DNA of 64,000 nucleotides from Glutamicibacter sp. JL.03c (GCF_025854375.1 NZ_CP107575.1:3348001-3412000); one strand, 5' to 3'; positions 42,755 through 51,476 are shown, numbered from the stretch's first letter. Made by a program: numbers and translations. The notes: generated by a model not told the origin, from the letters alone.

Positions 42755-43597
42755 ATGGACACTACACCTCACATTGCCGTCACCGGCTCTACCGGGGCGC
42801 TCGGCTCGCTGGTGGCCAAGAATCTGGCCGGCCGCTCCATCGCCCAACGCCTTCTGGTACGCGACACAGCCCGGGCTCCGCAACTGCCCTTGGCCACGGC
42901 CAGCGCTTTCGACTACGCCGATCGCGCCGCCAGCATCACAGCGCTGGAAGGCATCGAGGTGCTGTTCATGGTTTCGGCCCCGGAGAGCGATCACCGTTTG
43001 GACCTGCACGCCGCCTTCATCGACGCCGCGGTGGCCGCTGGGGTGCAGCACATCGTCTACACCTCCTTCACCGCTGCGGCCCCCGACGCGGAGTTCACCC
43101 TGGCGCGCGAGCACTACGCCACCGAGGAGCTCCTGCGGTCTTCGGGCCTGCGCTTCACCGCCTTGCGTGACAGCTTCTACCAGGATTTCCTGCCCGATCT
43201 GGTGGGGGACGACGGGGTGATCCGCGGCCCGGCCGGGACCGGGCATTTCGCCCCGGTGGCCCGCGAGGATGTCGCACGCACCGCAGCCACCGTCGTGGCC
43301 TCGGCGTCCGAACATGCCAGTGCCACCTATGAGCTCACCGGCCCGCAGTCGTTGAGCATGCTGGATGTGGCCCGGATGCTGGGCGCCGAGCGCGGCCAGG
43401 CCATCGCCTTCCACGATGAAACCATCGATGAGGCCTACGCTTCGCGTGCCAGGTACGGAGCATCGCAGTGGCAACTTGATGCCTGGGTCAGCACCTATAC
43501 GGCCATCGCCAGCAACGCCATGGCCACGGTGAGCGACCATATCGAAATCATCACCGGCAGCGCGCCGATGTCCTTCCAGGACTATTTGCGCAAATAG
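42755..43597 (+). CDS. NmrA-like NAD(P)-dependent oxidoreductase
   Basis: This 280-residue Rossmann-fold protein has the dinucleotide motif AVTGSTGALGSLVAKNL and the quinone-reductase/NmrA pattern VLFMVSAPE, GVQHIVYTSF and EELLRSSGLRFTALRDSFY. Relatives act as NAD(P)H:quinone reductases (QOR2) or redox sensors. GGGAG precedes the ATG. The last 16 bases, a palindrome, are also the end of the opposing glycerate kinase gene, so both proteins end in YLRK. Confidence 0.88.
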   Translation: MDTTPHIAVTGSTGALGSLVAKNLAGRSIAQRLLVRDTARAPQLPLATASAFDYADRAASITALEGIEVLFMVSAPESDHRLDLHAAFIDAAVAAGVQHIVYTSFTAAAPDAEFTLAREHYATEELLRSSGLRFTALRDSFYQDFLPDLVGDDGVIRGPAGTGHFAPVAREDVARTAATVVASASEHASATYELTGPQSLSMLDVARMLGAERGQAIAFHDETIDEAYASRARYGASQWQLDAWVSTYTAIASNAMATVSDHIEIITGSAPMSFQDYLRK

Positions 43598-44763
43598 GTC
43601 CGGGCCACGCTGAATGCGGTGCGCTCGACCAATGCGAGCGTATCGGCCGAAAGCTCGGCCAAGCTCGCAGGTCCCTGCGCGATGGAGTAGGCCGCCAGGA
43701 TCCCGGCCTGCTCCAGTGCCGCATCGTCCAGATCCACCGACCCGGCCACCACGATCACATCGGCCTGCTCCCCGGCGGCGTGCAGCACCCCGGACACCAC
43801 TTTGCCTTCCAGCGACTGGCTATCGAGGCGTCCTTCTCCGGTGATCACCAGATCCGCCGCGCCCAGGATCCGGTGCGCGTCGAGCACCTCGGCGACCAGT
43901 TCCCACCCGGGGGTCAGTTCCACGTCGAAGTACGAGGCCAGGCACGTGGCCAAGCCGCCCGCAGCACCCATGCCTGGTTGCTCGCGCAGCGCCCTGCCGG
44001 TATCGGCTTCCAGCACGTCGGCCAGCCGGGCCAGGCCGCGATCGAGCACCTGCACCTGCTCTGGCGAGGCGCCCTTCTGCGGTCCGAAGACGGCGGCCGC
44101 CCCCTTGGCGCCGAGCAGTGGATTGGTCACATCGCAGGCGATCTGCCAGCGCACCGTGGCCGCCCGCGGGTCCAACTGCGAGACATCGATCTGCGCCAGG
44201 TCATTGAGCGCCCCTCCGCCTTCCGGCAGCTCCCGCCCCTGGGCATCGAGGAACCTGGCGCCCAGAGCGCGCAGCAATCCGGTGCCCCCGTCGGTGGTAG
44301 CCGAGCCACCGAGGCACAAGATGATCTGCCCAACTCCCCGCTCCAGGGCATGAACAACCAGCGCCCCCAATCCATAGGTGCTGGCCCTCAGGGGCTGGCG
44401 TTGGACGTCGCTGACCTGTGGCAGGCCGGCGGCTTCTGCTGCTTCCACCACGGCAATCTTGTGGTCTTTGCTCAAACCCAGCCGGGAGACCACTGGCCGG
44501 CCCAGCGCATCTGTGGTCTGCACGGTGAGGGCCTCGGTGCCCCAGGCATCGATCAGCGCCTGGAGGGTTCCCTCGCCGCCGTCGGCGAAAGGCACCGCCG
44601 TGATCTCGACCGGGATCCCCAGGCTGGTGGCGGCCGTGTTCACCCCCTGGGCCAGTGCGCCGGCAACCTCGCTGGCCCGGGCGCTGCCCTTGAAGGAGTC
44701 GGGCACGATGGCCACCTGCAGCGCGCGCCCTGCGCCGGATCCTGGATTCTGCTCTGAAGTCAT
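43582..44763 (-). CDS. Glycerate kinase (GarK/GlxK family)
   Basis: This 393-residue enzyme phosphorylates glycerate to 2- or 3-phosphoglycerate. Motifs are IVPDSFKGSARASEVAGALAQ, PFADGGEGTLQALIDAW, CLGGSATTDGGTGLLRALGA and DLVITGEGRLDSQSLEGKV, all typical of the family. ATG 44763 is chosen with GGGGGA upstream; another ATG is 12 bases earlier. It probably completes a glycerate utilisation set with the GntP permease and CdaR regulator 2-6 kb away. Confidence 0.93.
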   Translation of the reverse strand: MTSEQNPGSGAGRALQVAIVPDSFKGSARASEVAGALAQGVNTAATSLGIPVEITAVPFADGGEGTLQALIDAWGTEALTVQTTDALGRPVVSRLGLSKDHKIAVVEAAEAAGLPQVSDVQRQPLRASTYGLGALVVHALERGVGQIILCLGGSATTDGGTGLLRALGARFLDAQGRELPEGGGALNDLAQIDVSQLDPRAATVRWQIACDVTNPLLGAKGAAAVFGPQKGASPEQVQVLDRGLARLADVLEADTGRALREQPGMGAAGGLATCLASYFDVELTPGWELVAEVLDAHRILGAADLVITGEGRLDSQSLEGKVVSGVLHAAGEQADVIVVAGSVDLDDAALEQAGILAAYSIAQGPASLAELSADTLALVERTAFSVARTYLRK

Positions 44764-44918
44764 GTCCCCCAGCATAGAGAGCCCCGGGGCACAGAACTAT
44801 GGGCCGATGACCGCATTTATCCGGGACGCTCCCACGTTGATATGTGCACCGCGCCTAGTCATGTGAAACGCGAAGCCCAGCCAAAGGATCGGCACAGGAA
44901 CCGTGGCTAGCGTAGGAA

Positions 44919-44990
44919 CTACCTCATTGAAGGTGCGAGTGATGATCGTAAAGGTTCCCGCCGGATATTGCCCGGCGGGAACCTTTCTTT
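44919..44990 (+). ncRNA. Tandem small RNA unit 1 (unknown family)
   Basis: TAGCGT (44908-44913) serves as -10 box. The transcript would start with CTACCTCATTGAAGGTG, then CGAGTGATGATC, and end in a perfect 15-bp hairpin (44950-44964 with 44972-44986) followed by CTTT. The 5' part folds as TACCT/AGGTG. GAAGGTG also looks like a Shine-Dalgarno site 8 bases before ATG 44942, which opens a 16-codon frame (MIVKVPAGYCPAGTFL) running through the terminator to TAA 44992. Whether RNA or peptide acts is unknown. Confidence 0.65.
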
Positions 44991-45066
44991 AACCCCACAC
45001 CCAAATCCATGGCCTACGCGCAGTGCCTGCTTATTGCCTGCACAGGCACCGGCCCTAGAGTCATAA

Positions 45067-45135
45067 GTACCTCATGAAGGTGCGAGTGATGACGAAGAAC
45101 TGGCCCTGTCGGTCTTGCGACAGGGCCAGTTCTTT
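45067..45135 (+). ncRNA. Tandem small RNA unit 2 (unknown family)
   Basis: TTGCCT (45034-45039) and TAGAGT (45056-45061) form a promoter spaced 16. The transcript would begin GTACCTCATGAAGGTG, then CGAGTGATGACG, and end in a perfect 17-bp stem (45095-45111 with 45118-45134). Compared with the other copies one T is missing from the loop of the 5' hairpin. The frame from the ATG (MTKNWPCRSCDR) does not stop at the terminator, unlike unit 1. Confidence 0.65.
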
Positions 45136-45243
45136 GCCCTTAAACGCTGGCCCGGGTCCTGGTTCCCGGGCAGCGGGCAACACCCGAAGCAAATGCGCAG
45201 ACCATGCTTATTTGGCACACAGAGTGCGCCCCTAGAGTAGTAA

Positions 45244-45324
45244 GTACCTCATTGAAGGTGCGAGTGATGATCGAGAAGCCCCAGCCCTCCGGAGCAATCC
45301 GGACCGGCTGGGGCTTCGAATTTA
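45244..45324 (+). ncRNA. Tandem small RNA unit 3 (unknown family)
   Basis: TTGGCA (45212-45217) and TAGAGT (45233-45238) are the likely promoter boxes, 15 apart. The transcript would begin GTACCTCATTGAAGGTG, then CGAGTGATGATC, and end in a two-part hairpin: outer stem 45275-45286 with 45306-45317, inner stem TCCGGA-gcaa-TCCGGA (45288-45303), followed by GAATTT. It is 80 bases before the SulP gene, so it could also act as an attenuator for that gene. Confidence 0.65.
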
Positions 45325-45405
45325 ATGGCTCCGGGACCCGGTGCGATAACGTAGATGGGTCCCTGCACCTCCATCGCCCGGGACATCCTCGTGAATGGAG
45401 CCCCG

Positions 45406-46896
45406 GTGAGAATCCCGATCGCAGAACTGACCCCGATGCAGCGCCAATCGGTGTGGCGCACCGTGAGATCCCCGCGGTTGCTCAAGACCGAGCTGCTGGC
45501 CGGACTGGTGGTCTCGCTGGCGCTGATCCCCGAGGTCATCGCGTTCACCGTGATCGCCGGAGTGGATCCGCGCGTGGGCATTTTCGCCTCCTTCACCATG
45601 TCCGTAGTCATCGCCATCACCGGCGGGCGCCCGGCGATGATCTCGGCCGCGGCCGGCGCGGTGGCCCTGGTAGTGGCCCCGCTGGTGCGCACCCACGGGG
45701 TGGAATACCTGTTCGCCACGGTGATCCTGGCCGGAGTGATCCAGGTGGTGCTGGCCTTGCTGGGCGTGGCCAAATTGCTGCGCTTCATCCCCCGACAGGT
45801 GATGATCGGCTTCGTCAACGGCCTGGCCATCTCGATCTTCTGGGCGCAGATGCCCGAGCTGCGCCAGGTGCCCTGGCAGGTGTACCCGCTGGTCGTCCTG
45901 GGCGTGGCGATCGTCTGCTTCTTCCCGAAAATCACCAAGGCGGTGCCGGCGCCGCTGATCGCCATCGTGGTGCTCACCGCGATCACCGTCTTCGCAAAAA
46001 TCGTGGTGCCGACCGTGGGCGACAAGGGCGCGCTGCCCGAGTCCCTGCCCCTGCTGCACCTGCCGGGGGTGCCGTTGGACCTGGGAACCCTGCAGATCAT
46101 CGCGCCCTACGCGATCGCGGTGGCCTTTGTGGGCCTGCTCGAATCACTGCTCACCGCCAAGCTGGTTGATGACATCACCGATACCCCCTCCAGCAAGACC
46201 CGCGAGTCCTGGGCCCAGGGCACCGCGAATATTGTCACCGGATTCTTCGGCGGGATCTGCGGTTGCGCCATGATCGGCCAGACCATGGTGGGGGTAAAGG
46301 TCTCCGGGGGCCGCACGCGCATCTCCACGGCCTTTGCCGGGATTTTCATGCTGCTGCTGGCGGTGCTGCTCGGCGATGTGGTGGCGCAGATCCCGATGGC
46401 CGCGCTGGTCGCGGTGATGATCGTGGTTTCGGCGACCACCTTCGACTGGCACTCCATCCGCCCGAGCACGCTGAAGATCATGCCCAAGAGCGAAACCTTC
46501 GTCATGGCCATCACCGTGGTGCTGACCGTGGCCACCCACAACCTCGCCATCGGCGTGGGCGTGGGCATCCTCTCCGCGATGGTGCTCTTCGCCAACCGCG
46601 TGGCCCACATGGTCACCGTCACCCGCACCGTCACCGCCCAGCAAGCGCACTACGAGGTCAACGGAGAGCTGTTCTTCGCCTCCTCGAACGATTTGTTCAC
46701 CCAATTCCGCTACGCCGAGGACCCGCAGCTGGTCATCATCGACCTGGCCCACTCGCACCTGTGGGATGCCTCGACCATTGCCGCCATCGACTCGATCCGC
46801 AGCAAATACCACCACTACGGCAAGAGCGTGGAAATCCGCGGGCTCAATGAGGCCAGCGCGAAAATGCAGGAGCGCCTGGGCGGCAAGCTTTCCTAG
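45406..46896 (+). CDS. SulP family anion transporter with STAS domain
   Basis: This protein (496 residues from GTG 45406) has about eleven membrane helices and the SulP motifs LAGLVVSLALIPEVIAF, NIVTGFFGGICGCAMIGQT (split by the helix turn) and GGRTRISTAFAG. The C-terminal about 90 residues form a STAS domain (QLVIIDLAHSHLWDASTIAAIDS). It would carry sulfate, bicarbonate or another anion. GGAG lies 5 bases before GTG 45406; ATG 45355 and GTG 45391 are other possible starts. The third small RNA unit lies just upstream. Confidence 0.88.
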   Translation: MRIPIAELTPMQRQSVWRTVRSPRLLKTELLAGLVVSLALIPEVIAFTVIAGVDPRVGIFASFTMSVVIAITGGRPAMISAAAGAVALVVAPLVRTHGVEYLFATVILAGVIQVVLALLGVAKLLRFIPRQVMIGFVNGLAISIFWAQMPELRQVPWQVYPLVVLGVAIVCFFPKITKAVPAPLIAIVVLTAITVFAKIVVPTVGDKGALPESLPLLHLPGVPLDLGTLQIIAPYAIAVAFVGLLESLLTAKLVDDITDTPSSKTRESWAQGTANIVTGFFGGICGCAMIGQTMVGVKVSGGRTRISTAFAGIFMLLLAVLLGDVVAQIPMAALVAVMIVVSATTFDWHSIRPSTLKIMPKSETFVMAITVVLTVATHNLAIGVGVGILSAMVLFANRVAHMVTVTRTVTAQQAHYEVNGELFFASSNDLFTQFRYAEDPQLVIIDLAHSHLWDASTIAAIDSIRSKYHHYGKSVEIRGLNEASAKMQERLGGKLS

Positions 46897-46905
46897 GCCA
46901 GCCGG

Positions 46906-47946
46906 CTAGCCTTCGCCCTGGGCGCGCTTGCGCTCGCTGGCCCGGCTGCGCTTCAACGCGTACATGTCCCGGTCCGCCCGGAGGATCATGGTGCTCAGGT
47001 TGTCGTCGTTGCGCGCCTGGGCGGTGCCGAAGCTCCACGCCAGGTCCGAGGAGGCCTCGATGCGCTCCATGAGTTGCTGCGCCTCGCAGCGCGAGGTATC
47101 GGGGAACACCAGCACGAATTCGTCCCCGCCCAGGCGGCACACCAGATCTCCCGCGCGGGTGCTGCTGCGCAGGTGCTTGACCAGGCTCTTGAGCGCGCGG
47201 TCCCCGGCTTCATGCCCCTCCTTGTCATTGATCTGCTTGAATCCGTCCATGTCCAGCAGCGCCACGGCCAGCGGCCGGTAGGTGCGGCGCGCAGCGACCA
47301 GGGCGGCATCTCCCCGGGCCGCCAGCCCCGTGCGATTCAGGGCCCCGGTGAGCGCATCGATCTGGGTCTGCTGCCGGAACCGGCGCTTGACGAAGTGCCC
47401 GACGAACATTCCCGCCATGGTGAAGAAGACCAGGCTCAGGACATTGAGCAAGCCGCTTTGGTGCTCGGTGCCCACCGCCGGACCCAGGTACACCGAATAC
47501 GGGATGGTGAAGAGCATGACCGGGTAGATCGTCCAGCGGGTGATGTTGGGGGTGAACAGCCAGGACAGATACAGCGCGATCAGCGGGAATTCCTGGAGCC
47601 TGAACACGATCTGCTCATGGTTCACGGAAAAGCCCACGAAGATCACGAAGGCCGACAGCTCGCTCACGGCTCCGAGGTAGGCAATCCACAGCGGGAAGCG
47701 ATCCAGGTAGGCCCACACCAGGATGACTCCGGCCAGCGCGCCCAGCACGCGAACGACCGCCAGGGCGTGGAGCACCGGCGAACTGAAGTCATTGAACAGG
47801 TTGAGCGCGTAGAACACCAGCAAGAAGGCAGAGGCCATGCCGGTGACGGCCACCTCCAAGCGGCTGATCCGCAGCAGCCGCGCCGGCAGCAGGCGGGCCC
47901 ACCAGAAAGTACCATCACTTTCACGGCGTCGTGAAACATTTGGCAT
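46906..47946 (-). CDS. Membrane-bound diguanylate cyclase (GGDEF)
   Basis: This 346-residue protein has six predicted membrane helices (residues about 30-185) and a C-terminal GGDEF domain starting at QTQIDALTGALNRTGL. The active-site motif is intact, GGDEF at residues 273-277 in CRLGGDEFVLVF. No RxxD inhibitory site is seen at the usual place five residues upstream. It would make cyclic di-GMP. It is divergent from the EAL phosphodiesterase gene, forming a synthesis/degradation pair. Confidence 0.92.
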   Translation of the reverse strand: MPNVSRRRESDGTFWWARLLPARLLRISRLEVAVTGMASAFLLVFYALNLFNDFSSPVLHALAVVRVLGALAGVILVWAYLDRFPLWIAYLGAVSELSAFVIFVGFSVNHEQIVFRLQEFPLIALYLSWLFTPNITRWTIYPVMLFTIPYSVYLGPAVGTEHQSGLLNVLSLVFFTMAGMFVGHFVKRRFRQQTQIDALTGALNRTGLAARGDAALVAARRTYRPLAVALLDMDGFKQINDKEGHEAGDRALKSLVKHLRSSTRAGDLVCRLGGDEFVLVFPDTSRCEAQQLMERIEASSDLAWSFGTAQARNDDNLSTMILRADRDMYALKRSRASERKRAQGEG

Positions 47947-48076
47947 TACGTACTTTCCTTTCCCGTAATGTGCTGACTTCGGCGCTTTTCGGGCCGCGAC
48001 GGGGTATGATCACCCTTGTGCGCATCGGCCTAATCAGCGCCATACCTTTAATCGGAATCGCCAGGTTAGGTGGACT

Positions 48077-48772
48077 ATGAAGTTCGCGTTTCAGCCGTTA
48101 ATCGACCTACATTCGAAAACTCTACTGGGCTTTGAAGCCCTCGCACGATTCGACGACGGGCGGGGCCCGCACGAGCACTTCGCTCAAGCCGCCGCCGAGG
48201 GGCGCCTGGTGAGCCTGGAGCTGGAGGCCATCGAGCAAATCCTGGCCGCCAGCGCTGCCATCCCCGACGGCATGCTGCTGACCGTCAATGCCTCGGGACC
48301 CACCATCGAGGCCTTCTCGACCGCCGGCCAGCACCTGGACGCACGCTTGACCTGGGGACTGGAGCTGAATGAGGAATCAGCGCCGGAGCTGTGCGCCCGC
48401 GCCCGCTCCTACGCCGATTTGCTGGGCTGCCTCTTGCTCATCGACGATGCCGGGGTCGGCTACGCGACAGCGGAACGCATCCTGCTGCTGAAGCCGAATA
48501 TCGTCAAGCTCGATCGCACGATGATCGGGCGATACGCCTCCTCCGAATGCATCCGGGACCTCGTCGATTCGCTGCTGGAAGCCGCCAGGCGCACCGGGGC
48601 GAAAACCCTGGCCGAAGGCGTGGAAACCGAGGAGCACCTGGAGCTGGTGCAGCGCCTCGGCTTCGACTACGCACAGGGCTACTACTTCTCGCCCGGACTG
48701 CTCGATAGCGACCTGGCCGCCGGGATGCGCGACCTAGGACAACGCGTCGGGATCGATATTCCTGGTTTCTGA
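48077..48772 (+). CDS. EAL domain cyclic di-GMP phosphodiesterase
   Basis: This 231-residue protein is a stand-alone EAL domain. It keeps the catalytic residues: Glu in GFEALARF, Asn in LTVNASG, the Asp pair in LIDDAGVGYA, Lys in VKLDRT, Glu in LAEGVETEEH and Gln in YAQGYYFSP. It should cleave cyclic di-GMP to pGpG. The loop 6 region (IDDAGVGYATAERIL) is close to normal. The gene is divergent from the GGDEF gene. Its last 39 bases overlap the end of a small gene on the other strand. Confidence 0.9.
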   Translation: MKFAFQPLIDLHSKTLLGFEALARFDDGRGPHEHFAQAAAEGRLVSLELEAIEQILAASAAIPDGMLLTVNASGPTIEAFSTAGQHLDARLTWGLELNEESAPELCARARSYADLLGCLLLIDDAGVGYATAERILLLKPNIVKLDRTMIGRYASSECIRDLVDSLLEAARRTGAKTLAEGVETEEHLELVQRLGFDYAQGYYFSPGLLDSDLAAGMRDLGQRVGIDIPGF

Positions 48773-48958
48773 GCGCCGCTCCCGCCCCTTGGAGCCGCCC
48801 AGGCGCAGCACCGGAAGGATCTTGGACAAGCTCAGGACCAGATACAGCACGGTGTTGATGGCGACGAATGAGGCGAGGATGCCGAACCAGGGGGTGAGCA
48901 AGACGCTCTCGGGCAGCAGTATTCCGCGCGGAAGAATGACCAGATGGCTCAGGATCAT
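48734..48958 (-). CDS. Small membrane protein coupled to the glycosyltransferase
   Basis: This 74-residue protein has two hydrophobic segments (residues about 1-22 and 23-47) and a basic, polar tail (GGSKGRERRSETRN). ATG 48958 overlaps the glycosyltransferase stop as ATGA, so it is co-translated. Similar small partners (for example PgaD of the PNAG synthase) stabilise membrane glycosyltransferases, but no family likeness is seen. It overlaps the EAL gene tail-to-tail by 39 bases. Confidence 0.65.
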   Translation of the reverse strand: MILSHLVILPRGILLPESVLLTPWFGILASFVAINTVLYLVLSLSKILPVLRLGGSKGRERRSETRNIDPDALS

Positions 48959-50391
48959 GATGAGGACTCCTTGCTGGTGGCGGCGTGTTCTACGTGTTTC
49001 CATTCGGCCCGGCGCGCGAAGGCGATGTCGGCCACGCCCTTGAGAAACGCGAGGTCAAGGAAGGCGTCGTAGACCAGTTCGGGGACGACCAGCGCGGCCA
49101 CGATGCGCGCCCGCCACCCTCCCTGCCAGGCCGTGACGACGCGTTCCACCGCGAACAGCGCGCCAAGCAGCATCCAGAAGGGGAACCAGACCCAGGTGTC
49201 CATGGAAACGAGCATGATCAGCATCAGCGCGAAGTAGCTGAACAGGGCGATCACCCCATAGCCGATGCCGATCTGCTGCGCCCAATAGCGCATCGTCTGG
49301 GGCGTGACCCCATAGGCGCCGAGGTTCTCCAGCGCACCGCGCTGCCAGCGCAGGCGCTGCGCCCACAGCATCTTCCACGTGGGCATGAGCTCGGTGACCA
49401 CCGTGCAGGGCTCGGGCGAGGTCGTGAGCGCCCCGAGAGTCTTCAGCGCGATCGTCAGCTCGTTGTCCTCGGTCAGCGCGGCCGTGTCATAGACGTCGCC
49501 GCGCCGTCCGGGCAATACGGTGCCGCGGGAGGCCGCGACTTCGCGCAACGCCGACGCGCGGAAGACCGAGGCCGTTCCGGTGAGGACAAACACCCGGCCA
49601 TTCCTGCGGCTGATCTCGCGCTGGTACCGCGTGTATTCATTGCGCTGGAACTGGCCGAGCAGCCCGTGGCCCTCCTCGCCGTGGAACAGCCCGCCCACCG
49701 CGGACAGCGCACGATCCTGGGTGAAGCGATCACGGGCTGTGGCCAGGAAATGATCACCGATCTGGCTATCGGCGTCCATGACCATGACGCAGTCGTTATC
49801 GCCCAGCTCCGGGAGCAGCGCGCTCAGGGCCTGGTTCAGCGCCCCGCCCTTCTTGTGGATGTTGTCCCGGGACTCGAAGACCTCCACCCCGTGCTGCCGG
49901 GCCACCTCCACCGTCTTGTCGGTGCAGTTATCGGCCACGACGATCACGCGCGAAGGGGCGAAGTGCTGCTGGTCGAGTGCCTTCAGGGTTTCGGGCAGCG
50001 AGCGTTCCTCGTTGTGGGCCGGGATCAGAACGCTGATGGTGACCGGTCCGGCATGCACCCCGCGGGTCCGGTCCATGATCCCCTTGGGGGCCAGGGGGCG
50101 GCCGGAGGTCTGCACCGGGGTACGGCGGTAGCGCAGCGTGACGATTCGTTCGCCGATGACCACCAGCAGCACGAGGACCACGGCGGCGGTGACGGCAAAG
50201 AGGAGAATATCCAGCGCCGGCAGCTCGCTGCTGTAGAAGGTCGTCCACAGGTTGCCAACGTGGAATTCCGCCGGATTCCACATCTGCACCGGTTGGCCGC
50301 GCGCACTCAGCGCCCAGACCAGCAAGGCCGCGGCGAGCGCGACGATCACGATGACCAGGATCCCGACCAGCCGGCCGAAGTGCTTGTGCAA
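48955..50391 (-). CDS. Processive family 2 membrane glycosyltransferase
   Basis: This 478-residue protein has two N-terminal membrane helices, a cytoplasmic GT-A domain (residues about 110-330) and three to four C-terminal helices. Motifs are VLIPAHNEERSLPETL, VMVMDADSQ (D-x-D type), LTEDNELTIAL and the QRLRWQRGALEN motif (Q-x-x-R-W) of processive enzymes making polysaccharides. TTG 50391 is the start. Position beside GGDEF and EAL genes suggests that cyclic di-GMP controls an exopolysaccharide, though no PilZ domain is present. Confidence 0.88.
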   Translation of the reverse strand: MHKHFGRLVGILVIVIVALAAALLVWALSARGQPVQMWNPAEFHVGNLWTTFYSSELPALDILLFAVTAAVVLVLLVVIGERIVTLRYRRTPVQTSGRPLAPKGIMDRTRGVHAGPVTISVLIPAHNEERSLPETLKALDQQHFAPSRVIVVADNCTDKTVEVARQHGVEVFESRDNIHKKGGALNQALSALLPELGDNDCVMVMDADSQIGDHFLATARDRFTQDRALSAVGGLFHGEEGHGLLGQFQRNEYTRYQREISRRNGRVFVLTGTASVFRASALREVAASRGTVLPGRRGDVYDTAALTEDNELTIALKTLGALTTSPEPCTVVTELMPTWKMLWAQRLRWQRGALENLGAYGVTPQTMRYWAQQIGIGYGVIALFSYFALMLIMLVSMDTWVWFPFWMLLGALFAVERVVTAWQGGWRARIVAALVVPELVYDAFLDLAFLKGVADIAFARRAEWKHVEHAATSKESSS

Positions 50392-50681
50392 GGTAGTGCC
50401 CCATTTCCGTGTCGGCAGGAGTTGTGAGAGGTGGCGGGAAATCCTGCCGGCTGCGCGGCAGTTCCACCAGTTAGAAGAAAACTAACATGTTCCGCCGTCG
50501 CAGCCAACAACGGGCAAGTGCACGCTGACCGGGGATTTCTGCAGGCTGCGCAGCTCCCGGAAAAAAATTCACGAAGATTCCAATCCGCCGGGGACCCGGG
50601 CCCGAATACCCCATGACAGCCCAAGCCAAGGGGTTTGGATCACCGACTGGCCCAACGGGGTCGCCAGGTAAGGAGTTCGAC

Positions 50682-51377
50682 ATGAAAACCATGCAGCGCA
50701 AGACGGCAGGACTGCTTTCGATCGCCGCGGTCGCCGCGTTCGGATTGAGCGCCTGCTCGATGGACAGCAGCAGCGAGACCACCCCCAGCAGCGAAAGCTC
50801 GGCCTCCAGCATGAGCGAGAGCAGCCCGAGCGCTTCCGAGGATTCGGGTATGGCCAGCGAATCGGCCATGGACCCGGCCGCCAATCTCGTGGGCCCGGGC
50901 TGCGCGGCCTACGCAGAAGCCGTGCCCGAAGGCGATGGCTCGGTGGCCGGCATGGCCAAGGATCCGGTCGCCGTGGCAGCATCGAACAACCCGTTGCTGA
51001 CCACCCTCACCAAGGCCGTTTCGGGCGAGCTGAACAAGGATGTCGATCTGGTGGACACCCTCAACGGCGATGAGTTCACGGTCTTTGCCCCGGTGGATGA
51101 TGCCTTCAAGGCCATTCCGGAGAAGGACCTGAACGCTGTCGTATCGGATGCCGACATGCTCACCAAGGTGCTGACCTACCACGTGGTTCCCGGCCAGATG
51201 ACCCCCGATGAGCTGAAGGGCGATCTTGAAACCGTTGAAGGGGACACCGTCAAGGTCAGCGGCAGCGGCGATGACCTGATGGTCAACGACGCCAAGGTCA
51301 TCTGCGGCGGAGTGCAGACCGCCAATGCCACCGTCTATCTCGTCGATTCGGTCCTGATGCCACCGGCCAAGAAGTAG
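50682..51377 (+). CDS. Fasciclin domain lipoprotein
   Basis: This 231-residue protein has a lipoprotein signal (LLSIAAVAAFGLSACS), a Ser-rich linker of about 40 residues, and a fasciclin (FAS1) domain of about 135 residues with NPLLTTLTKAVSG, FTVFAPVDDAFKAIP and LTYHVVPGQMTPDEL. It resembles the actinobacterial MPB70-type proteins that sit on the surface and may mediate adhesion. AAGGAG 6 bases before ATG 50682 sets the start. It has its own terminator. Confidence 0.92.
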   Translation: MKTMQRKTAGLLSIAAVAAFGLSACSMDSSSETTPSSESSASSMSESSPSASEDSGMASESAMDPAANLVGPGCAAYAEAVPEGDGSVAGMAKDPVAVAASNNPLLTTLTKAVSGELNKDVDLVDTLNGDEFTVFAPVDDAFKAIPEKDLNAVVSDADMLTKVLTYHVVPGQMTPDELKGDLETVEGDTVKVSGSGDDLMVNDAKVICGGVQTANATVYLVDSVLMPPAKK

Positions 51378-51398
51378 CACTGCCGCATCACCGCACGC

Positions 51399-51443
51399 AG
51401 CCAGGAAATGAACCGGTCTTCTTGATCGGCTCGTTTCCTGGCT
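51399..51443. terminator. Terminator hairpin after the fasciclin gene
   Basis: AGCCAGGAAATGA (51399-51411) pairs with TCGTTTCCTGGCT (51431-51443), 13 bp with one G-U pair. It lies between the convergent fasciclin and P1-peptidase genes and can serve both. Confidence 0.75.
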
Positions 51444-51476
51444 TTGCACTGTCCTGGATCCGGGATTCCGCCCCGG

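Noticed and set aside
45204-46169. A long plus-strand frame starting upstream of the third small unit
   Set aside because: It runs through a terminator hairpin and then out of frame with the well-supported SulP gene.
47947-48076. A cyclic di-GMP riboswitch upstream of the EAL gene
   Set aside because: The leader is short and I could not place the conserved helices of either known class.
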